This document shows, in pieces, positions 7,212 through 12,007 of a DNA stretch of 12,007 nt; positions within the stretch are counted from its first letter, which is position 1; every line of letters starts with the position of its first letter. This DNA is from Candidatus Dojkabacteria bacterium (lineage in GTDB: Bacteria; Patescibacteriota; Dojkabacteria; B142; WJKM01). Under the pieces are notes generated by a model. The model was not told the origin of the DNA and made no database searches. It worked only from the letters and a program-made list of their open reading frames with translations. Location: contig JAGQLH010000039.1 in the NCBI GenBank assembly GCA_020429465.1, positions 1 to 12,007 on the forward strand, in the 5' to 3' direction. The position numbers and the translations under genes were made by a program.

Positions 7212-7838
7212 TTACGGCCACCCCATTATGTCTCGAATTTCCGCGAATGTTGCATCCCTTACCTCATGAATACTGCCATTTCCATCAACCTGTTTCCATG
7301 GGCACCATACCTGTTCTTTTACCATTTTTTGAAAAGCTGCTTGTATCCAGACCTGTTTCTCTAAATCTTCTTCAAACATATCTTTCTTTTCTTTCCCTTC
7401 TTCAAGACTTTTACGAGCAAGTGCTGTTTTAGGATGAACATCAAGGTAGATAGCAAGATCTGGTTTAACTATGCTGAGTTGTTCAGCAAATTGAATCCCA
7501 AATTCCAATGAAGGCTTATTTTGGATAATACATTGATATACGAGCGTAGTTGTGTAGTAACCATCAGCAATAAATATATTATTTTTATCACCTTTGAATT
7601 TTTTTAACTCTTCTTCCCAAAGAAATTTTTCCATTGCAAACGCACTAAACCATGCTCCTGGTGTCATATGTTTTTCTCCATGAAGTGCTGGGTGAAGGTA
7701 TTCATCCCATATAGGTGTAGAGTGGTCAGGAAATTCTGCAGATTTTACTTGAATATCTTTATTCTCAAGATATTTTACTAATTCCTCTCGCTGTCTACCT
7801 TTTCCTCCGCCATCTATGCTTTCGAGTACTATAAACAT
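7212..7838 (-). CDS. Thymidylate-kinase-like P-loop protein with altered motifs
   Basis: The 208-residue protein follows the thymidylate kinase plan: an N-terminal strand and P-loop (FIVLESIDGGGKGRQ at 2-16), FPDHST at 36-41 corresponding to the eukaryote-type FPERST region, ADGYY at 91-95 in place of the DR[YH] motif, PDLAIYLDV at 126-134 and an arginine/lysine lid region at 141-155. Three key positions differ from the family. The P-loop serine/threonine after GK is replaced by glycine then arginine (K13-G14-R15), the DR arginine is G93, and the lid DRFE reads DMFE. It probably phosphorylates a nucleoside monophosphate, dTMP being the family substrate, but reduced activity or another substrate is possible. 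Its position before two nucleoside diphosphate kinases fits stepwise NMP to NDP to NTP phosphorylation. An inverted repeat lies upstream at 7864-7895. Confidence 0.75.
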   Translation of the reverse strand: MFIVLESIDGGGKGRQREELVKYLENKDIQVKSAEFPDHSTPIWDEYLHPALHGEKHMTPGAWFSAFAMEKFLWEEELKKFKGDKNNIFIADGYYTTTLVYQCIIQNKPSLEFGIQFAEQLSIVKPDLAIYLDVHPKTALARKSLEEGKEKKDMFEEDLEKQVWIQAAFQKMVKEQVWCPWKQVDGNGSIHEVRDATFAEIRDIMGWP

Positions 7839-7863
7839 GAAAAGAAGTGTAGTTAATTTATTC

Positions 7864-7895
7864 GCGCAATTGTAACGAGAAATCGGGAATTGCGC
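7864..7895. repeat. 8-bp perfect inverted repeat upstream of the thymidylate-kinase-like gene
   Basis: GCGCAATT at 7864-7871 is the exact reverse complement of AATTGCGC at 7888-7895, with a 16-base spacer. It fills much of the 68-base gap between the stop of the DUF2391 gene and the start of the kinase-like gene. No run of T follows on the - strand, so it is a poor intrinsic terminator. A repressor operator or an mRNA hairpin is possible. It is GC-rich for this window. Confidence 0.5.
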
Positions 7896-7906
7896 AAGCA
7901 GTAAAG

Positions 7907-8413
7907 TTATTTAATTGAATCAGCAAGAGTTCCACTAAGTGAAGCGGGAAGAGCCACAAGGACAACTCGCGCTAATGCTGTCCATGGATCTGCATCCCAT
8001 GGAAGCTGATGAATAAGACTAAGAAAAAATGTCGCAATTAATAAAGCAAATAGATAGGTAAAGATCACCCTCTTTATGCATTCCCCAATATGCCGCTTCA
8101 ATTTACCTTTATAAAAATTCTGGTATATAAATAGTCCATTAAAGAATACAGAAACTACTACAAACATAGTTATTTCATAGGTTGTTAATTCTCCAGCAAT
8201 AATCCACAACTCTTCAGAGAACGTCATTGGAATAGCCAATAAAACTGATCCAATAATTACCTGCAATACGTCTCTGAGATAAAACTCAGATACATGGGGC
8301 ATCATGAATTTATGAAAGATTTTCCCCTCATCATCGATGATTGTTACCATTTCTTTTAATGCTCCGTTTATCCTTACAGTCTGTTTATGTGATTGTAGTT
8401 CTTTATTTTTCAT
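7907..8413 (-). CDS. DUF2391-like (TIGR02587-type) integral membrane protein
   Basis: This 168-residue protein has a charged cytoplasmic N-terminus of about 45 residues followed by four or so hydrophobic segments at about 47-65, 77-97, 114-134 and 145-162. The arrangement RDVLQVIIGSVLLAIP, an E-x-W after the first helix (E68, W70), and a closing VALPASLSGTLAD at 153-165 resemble the DUF2391 family of unknown function. No enzyme motif is visible. It lies between the sortase gene (97-base gap) and the thymidylate-kinase-like gene (68-base gap) on the same strand. The gaps are wide enough that it may have its own promoter, though I saw no strong one. The family assignment rests on remembered pattern only. 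Confidence 0.6.
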   Translation of the reverse strand: MKNKELQSHKQTVRINGALKEMVTIIDDEGKIFHKFMMPHVSEFYLRDVLQVIIGSVLLAIPMTFSEELWIIAGELTTYEITMFVVVSVFFNGLFIYQNFYKGKLKRHIGECIKRVIFTYLFALLIATFFLSLIHQLPWDADPWTALARVVLVALPASLSGTLADSIK

Positions 8414-8510
8414 GGGTTGAAATTCAAAAAACTCACTTGATATGAATAATTAATATAATAATAGGATATCGTGATAAATAAAAGGAGTGCAACCAAAATT
8501 ATAAATCGCC

Positions 8511-9200
8511 TTACTTCGTATTTATCAATTTTGCTCGAATCACGAGACGATTTTCCGCTGTCCATAATGGTGTACATGTATATAAAGTAAGAATTGGCTC
8601 TTGTGTATTGTCTTCTACTGCAATATTTCTTGGATGTACCTCATGTATACTCTCTACTTCATAAGTATAATCTATACCTTCCCATAAAACACGTATTTCA
8701 TCTCCAATTTCCAATTTATCTAAGTGATAGAAGGTTTTAGGCCCGTCTTTATATAAAAATCTATGCCCCGTAATGACAGTATTACCACCTTCTGAAGGAT
8801 TACTAGATGCAGGCCTATGCCAAAATCCCTGATCAAGAGTTGATGCATCCGTTCCTTCAAGCACAGCCCCAGAAACCCCGATTTTAGGAATAATAAGATA
8901 CGAATTGAGAGCTTCTAAGACCGGCGTTTTCTGTTCTGTAAAAGAAGTTTCTAGAATTGACCTTGTTATCCTTTCGGCTTCCTCTCGTGAAACATTTGAT
9001 GATATTTCTATATCATCTCGAAGACTTAACTCTGTCTTATGTTCATTATTTCTCACATAATACCCCACTTCCTGAGCAACCGGACGACACACAAGGTAAC
9101 TTGAGAATAATAAAACAAAGACAGTGAGAAATCTATTAACTATTTGTAACGACTTCGTTGTAAAGAAACGTTCCAGAATACTAGCAAGATAATTAATCAT
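8511..9200 (-). CDS. Class D/E-type sortase
   Basis: This 229-residue cysteine transpeptidase would attach surface proteins at a sorting signal. One N-terminal membrane helix at about residues 24-42 is followed by a coiled, charged stalk (about 50-95) and the sortase beta-barrel. Catalytic residues are visible: H146 in VITGHRFL, C209 in TLYTCTP (206-211), and R218 in NRLVIRAKL. The TLYTCTP context resembles class D/E enzymes (TLTTCTP) rather than class A. Class E enzymes are known to prefer LAXTG, and the gene 14 bases upstream ends in exactly such a signal (LAPTG), so the two are very likely enzyme and substrate in one operon. The start codon lies 14 bases after the upstream stop and has no Shine-Dalgarno, consistent with the rest of the window. 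Confidence 0.9.
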   Translation of the reverse strand: MINYLASILERFFTTKSLQIVNRFLTVFVLLFSSYLVCRPVAQEVGYYVRNNEHKTELSLRDDIEISSNVSREEAERITRSILETSFTEQKTPVLEALNSYLIIPKIGVSGAVLEGTDASTLDQGFWHRPASSNPSEGGNTVITGHRFLYKDGPKTFYHLDKLEIGDEIRVLWEGIDYTYEVESIHEVHPRNIAVEDNTQEPILTLYTCTPLWTAENRLVIRAKLINTK

Positions 9201-9214
9201 GAATTGACAATCAT

Positions 9215-11485
9215 TTATGCATATTTGCGAGATCGAGAAACTTCAAGGAGTGCAATAGTAACAATACCAAACATCCCAGCAGCGACACTAAGGATAATTG
9301 GAGAACCAGTTGGTGCTAACTCAGTTGCAGAAAGTAATCCAAAATCTAGAGTTAGTTCCTCTGGATCTTCTTCACTTAATACAATAGGTAGAGTTATTCC
9401 ATTTGTAAGAACTAATTCTTCAGGAGTAGGAATTAAATACTGAACAACATCCCCTGATTCAGTTAGAACAGGTAGATCTTCGAAACAGAATTCTCCTTCC
9501 ATATTCGAAGAATTTGATAGGAAATAAATATCATCACCATCAATAACACCGTTTTTATTTACATCAAGATATAGATCTAATTCCACACCTTCATAAGCAG
9601 TTTCTCCATCAGCTGGATTAAATGTACTGTCATCAACAAGTGCCATGTAAAGTGTACCGCAAATTCTACCTATCGTCGTATCATATGTAATATCTTCAGA
9701 AACAGGGATAGGTGTTACTGTTACGGAAGAAGATCCACCACCTCCTCCACTGCCACTACTACTTCCACCGCTACTCCCACCAGACGAACTTACTACTACT
9801 GCACTAGTATCATCATCGTTTACAGATTCGTCATCAACATCTGTTGTATCTGCCACTACCGAAGCCGTATTGGTAAAACTTGCAGTGACCCCCGTTTCAA
9901 CACAGGTATAAGCAAATGTTTCTCCAGTATCAAATATAGTATCTGCATTTCCAACTGGTCCCAATGGGTCTGTTCCATCCAAAATATCTTGAACGTCTGC
10001 CCAGGTAAGATCACATGCTGCAGCATTTGCATCCGTAAGGATAACATTCTCTAAATTCACCTCACCTGAATTTGTTAAAGTTATGGTAAATGTAGCATCA
10101 TTACCACTCGTTACAGTTTGAGTGTCATCAGTATCATCGTTATCATCCTTATCTAAAGTAATCCTTGCCATATCTACATCTGAAGTATCATTATCAGTTA
10201 CGGCTGTATTCGCTACATCAGTTGTATCAGCATTGACAGTAGCGGTATTTGTATAACCTGCAGTTACATTTGTATTCGTACAAGTGTAAGTAAATGTTTC
10301 TCCAGCATCAAATATCGTATCACCATCTCCCACAGGGCCTATTGCATTCGTTCCATCTAATATATCCTGAATATTTGCCCATGTAAGATCGCACCCTGTT
10401 GCAGTTGAATTTGTAACGGCTACATTCTCAAGTTCTACCCCACCATCATTTTCGAGCGTAATAGAGAATGTTGCACTATTCGAATAATGAACTGTTTGAG
10501 TATCATCAGTGTTATCATTATCATCGATAATAATATCTATTGATTCTGAACAAGCACTGTCTTCAAAAAAAGCAATTGTCTTACTTTGTGTTAAAGCTAA
10601 ATTTAGTCCAGTTGGATCTCCTTCCGTCCCCGTCCCTGGAGCATCAAATGAATACACGCCTCCTGTGAAATAATTCACATATAATTCATCTGTCGTTGGG
10701 TGGAATTTCAAAGATTGAACGGTAGTCCCTCCGTCACCACTTGCTACGAACACATCAATAAAAGCTCCAGTAGTACCATCATATCTAAGGATTTCATCAG
10801 TACCACTACTTGAAACATATAAATTCCCATCTGGACCAAATTGCATATCAAACGGATTGCTGAGCCCTCCAAGTCCTGAAGTAACAAATGTCCCAACTAG
10901 TGTTCCATTTACATCATATTCATCAATAGTATCCGTCCCTATATTTCCAACAAAAATATTTCCATTAGGCCCTACTACTAATCCCATCGTATATTGATTA
11001 GGATTTCCATGTGACCAAAGTGTCGTTACTGTAGTGGTAGCAAATTCATATCGATATAAAATTCTATTCGCTCTATCTAATACAAATAGGTAATCTGAAT
11101 CTGCAGCTAATCCATATGGTTGCGACAATCCATCAGAACCATTATCCATAATAGTCCCTACTAATGCACCAGTTGTTCCGTTATACTCAACAACCTGCGA
11201 ATTTCCCGTATCCGCTACAAAAAGACTATTACCATTTGCATAGATGAATTCATGTGGAGTTGACAAGCCAGTAATAAAGTCAGCACTTTGCACATCCGTC
11301 ACGCCATCAAAAGGAACGATTCTATTTTGACCAGACCATTGACCTACTAGAACATCTGGTGATGCACAAGTCCCGGCATTTGCAATGTTTTGCGGTGAAT
11401 ATTTTCCAAATAAGAAAAAAAGAAATAAGAAAGAGATACTTAGTACTACAGAAGAATGTTTTAGATATGCAATAGCATTATGCAT
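9215..11485 (-). CDS. Sortase-anchored surface protein: NHL propeller, DUF11-like repeats, SdrD-B-like domain, LAPTG signal
   Basis: The 756-residue protein begins with a signal peptide or anchor (hydrophobic about 12-27, NANAGTCA near 33-41). Residues about 42-310 hold at least five NHL-like blades with the pattern xPxG/D...G.LFVADTGN. Two DUF11-like modules at about 316-440 and 442-565 share a 126-residue period, each with a conserved cysteine pair (C365/C402 and C491/C528). A Gly/Ser linker spans 566-587. Residues about 600-715 look like an SdrD-B-type domain with a calcium-loop sequence, DVNKNGVIDGDD, at 641-652 and C609/C667. The C-terminus is a classic sorting signal: LAPTG at 723-727, a hydrophobic helix at 729-747, and RSRKYA. 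The protein should be exported, cleaved after threonine and attached to the envelope by the sortase encoded just downstream. Its ligand is unknown. The acidic, Thr/Asn-rich composition is typical of exported adhesin-like stalks. Confidence 0.9.
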   Translation of the reverse strand: MHNAIAYLKHSSVVLSISFLFLFFLFGKYSPQNIANAGTCASPDVLVGQWSGQNRIVPFDGVTDVQSADFITGLSTPHEFIYANGNSLFVADTGNSQVVEYNGTTGALVGTIMDNGSDGLSQPYGLAADSDYLFVLDRANRILYRYEFATTTVTTLWSHGNPNQYTMGLVVGPNGNIFVGNIGTDTIDEYDVNGTLVGTFVTSGLGGLSNPFDMQFGPDGNLYVSSSGTDEILRYDGTTGAFIDVFVASGDGGTTVQSLKFHPTTDELYVNYFTGGVYSFDAPGTGTEGDPTGLNLALTQSKTIAFFEDSACSESIDIIIDDNDNTDDTQTVHYSNSATFSITLENDGGVELENVAVTNSTATGCDLTWANIQDILDGTNAIGPVGDGDTIFDAGETFTYTCTNTNVTAGYTNTATVNADTTDVANTAVTDNDTSDVDMARITLDKDDNDDTDDTQTVTSGNDATFTITLTNSGEVNLENVILTDANAAACDLTWADVQDILDGTDPLGPVGNADTIFDTGETFAYTCVETGVTASFTNTASVVADTTDVDDESVNDDDTSAVVVSSSGGSSGGSSSGSGGGGGSSSVTVTPIPVSEDITYDTTIGRICGTLYMALVDDSTFNPADGETAYEGVELDLYLDVNKNGVIDGDDIYFLSNSSNMEGEFCFEDLPVLTESGDVVQYLIPTPEELVLTNGITLPIVLSEEDPEELTLDFGLLSATELAPTGSPIILSVAAGMFGIVTIALLEVSRSRKYA
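9797..10540 (-). repeat. Two tandem copies of a 378-base coding repeat (DUF11-like modules)
   Basis: Within the surface-protein gene, matched landmarks recur exactly 126 codons apart: DDTQTV at residues 327 and 453, CDLTW at 365 and 491, DILDGT at 374 and 500, and ADTTDV at 419 and 545. The copies have diverged at many positions, so this is an old duplication, not a recent one. Such arrays usually act as spacer stalks on surface proteins. Confidence 0.85.
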
Positions 11486-11522
11486 GGAGTATCAATATTA
11501 AAAGCACAAAATTTCTGTTTTC

Positions 11523-11551
11523 ATAATAGCGCAATGTTCTTTTTTTTTAAA
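11523..11551 (-). promoter_or_regulatory. Probable promoter of the surface protein-sortase operon
   Basis: On the - strand TTTAAA (11551-11546) and TATTAT (11528-11523) are separated by exactly 17 bases, about 38 bases upstream of the ATG at 11485. The spacer is A-rich because of a run of nine T on the + strand. Transcription would start near 11516, leaving a leader of about 30 bases that contains no Shine-Dalgarno. Confidence 0.5.
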
Positions 11552-11614
11552 CCCACAATGCAGTCGTAATCAAATCAACTATGGGCCTATATGCAATAGA
11601 CCTACTTTTATTTA

Positions 11615-11701
11615 CTATGTACAATTTCTCTTGATTTCATCGTGCCTGTGTACATTTTCAATACCCATGGATTTAGTCATTGCATCATAAACACTACCCA
11701 C
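11615..11701 (-). CDS. Doubtful 28-residue ORF with a strong Shine-Dalgarno-like sequence
   Basis: A GTG at 11701 opens a 28-codon frame ending in TAG. The - strand sequence GGAGGAG at 11718-11712 lies 10 bases before the GTG, slightly far. It is notable because the other genes here lack such a site. The frame also stays open upstream for about 11 codons before a TAA. The peptide (…VYDAMTKSMGIENVHRHDE…) has a protein-like composition, so it could be a small protein or a decayed C-terminus of a longer gene. I do not recognise it. Confidence 0.2.
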   Translation of the reverse strand: MGSVYDAMTKSMGIENVHRHDEIKRNCT

Positions 11702-11797
11702 TAAGTTTGCTCTCCTCCTATCCTGAAAGAGTTAGAATACACGTTACTAAGTGGTTGAAATAAACAAAATACAAAACTTTAGCCTGCATTTGACTAT

Positions 11798-11830
11798 GAA
11801 AACCCAGGAATTGAGTTGAAAGGGGGTTTC
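11798..11830 (-). terminator. Possible weak terminator of the gene at the right edge
   Basis: AAACCC at 11800-11805 can pair with GGGTTT at 11824-11829, with an 18-base loop. Read on the - strand, the stem begins at the stop codon of the partial gene and ends in GGGTTTTC. The short stem, large loop and only four T make it a weak candidate. Confidence 0.3.
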
Positions 11831-12007
11831 TATGAGTATAAAGCTGACTGCATAGCTTCTACACTCTTCATTACAGTAGACGTCGCTACGGGAGAATAAG
11901 GCTCGAAAGTAGGAGTGTCCTCAAGAATCTTCGATTGCTGTAAGAACCCAATGTATCCATTATAAATACTTGTATTGTCCACATCTATAGATTTAGAATC
12001 CTGCAAC
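11830..12007 (-). CDS. C-terminal end of an unidentified protein (partial)
   Basis: On the - strand a frame is open from the window edge (first full codon at 12006) to a TAG at 11832-11830, giving 58 residues. The sequence runs through YNGYIGFLQQSKILED and ends VEAMQSALYS. The composition looks coding, with no obvious membrane segment or catalytic motif, and the N-terminal part lies beyond the window. It resembles the amphipathic C-terminal helix of an extracellular binding protein only in a general way, so no function is assigned. It precedes the surface-protein operon on the same strand but is separated from it by 344 bases and a separate promoter candidate. Confidence 0.6.
   Translation of the reverse strand, partial: LQDSKSIDVDNTSIYNGYIGFLQQSKILEDTPTFEPYSPVATSTVMKSVEAMQSALYS

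Larger units (their letters stand above)
11486..11829. other. 344-base gene-poor gap
   Basis: I find no RNA gene and no long reading frame here. The gap holds the promoter candidate near 11523-11551, a run of nine T at 11540-11548, a short frame described separately at 11615-11701, and a hairpin-like sequence at 11798-11830. No match to tRNA, tmRNA or RNase P hallmarks was seen by eye. Confidence 0.6.

Noticed and set aside
9856..10047. 63-residue - strand frame inside the surface-protein gene
   Set aside because: It is a shifted-frame shadow of the repeat region, with no independent start signal or family resemblance.
11690..11760. Repeat of ACTAAGT in the right-hand gap as attachment or insertion-sequence target duplication
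   Set aside because: Seven bases repeated once, with no transposase, integrase or terminal inverted repeats nearby; expected by chance.

Overview
The window is an AT-rich bacterial segment (low GC, by eye in the mid-30s percent) carrying ten complete protein genes, one gene cut off by the right edge, and one tRNA. Gene starts almost never show a Shine-Dalgarno sequence. All ten complete genes end in TAA (nine) or TAG (one). No in-frame TGA interrupts about 3,670 codons, so TGA is not being read as glycine here. The protein families and their divergence (a long-form nucleoside diphosphate kinase pair, a degenerate thymidylate-kinase-like protein, PEGA and sortase proteins) suggest a Patescibacteria/CPR-type bacterium. 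That placement is inference and the lineage cannot be fixed from this window.

Left block, + strand (29-3167): a seven-helix membrane protein of the 7TM_transglut type overlaps by 32 bases an 814-residue fusion. The fusion joins an ATP-grasp RimK-like amino acid ligase, a RimB-like retropepsin domain and a DUF1704 (QEGLA/MATCAP-type) zinc peptidase domain. Related parts occur as separate neighbouring genes in proteobacteria. Here a predicted peptide-adding enzyme and two predicted peptide-removing enzymes share one chain next to a membrane partner. This is the most unusual system in the window.

Middle block (3164-5948): mreB lies on the - strand, converging on the fusion gene with stop codons that overlap by 4 bases. 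Divergent from mreB is a membrane-anchored PEGA/beta-propeller protein with a clear sigma70-type promoter so close to its start that the mRNA would be nearly leaderless. A tRNA-Arg(CCT) follows it.

Right block, - strand (11485 down to 5950): a large surface protein (NHL propeller, two DUF11-like repeats, Gly/Ser linker, SdrD-B-like domain, LAPTG sorting signal) is followed 14 bases later by its probable sortase. Next come a DUF2391-type membrane protein, a thymidylate-kinase-like protein and two tandem nucleoside diphosphate kinases. Together these read as a cell-envelope/display module followed by a nucleotide-phosphorylation module. The last 500 bases hold a 344-base gap with one doubtful mini-ORF and the C-terminal end of an unidentified - strand gene.
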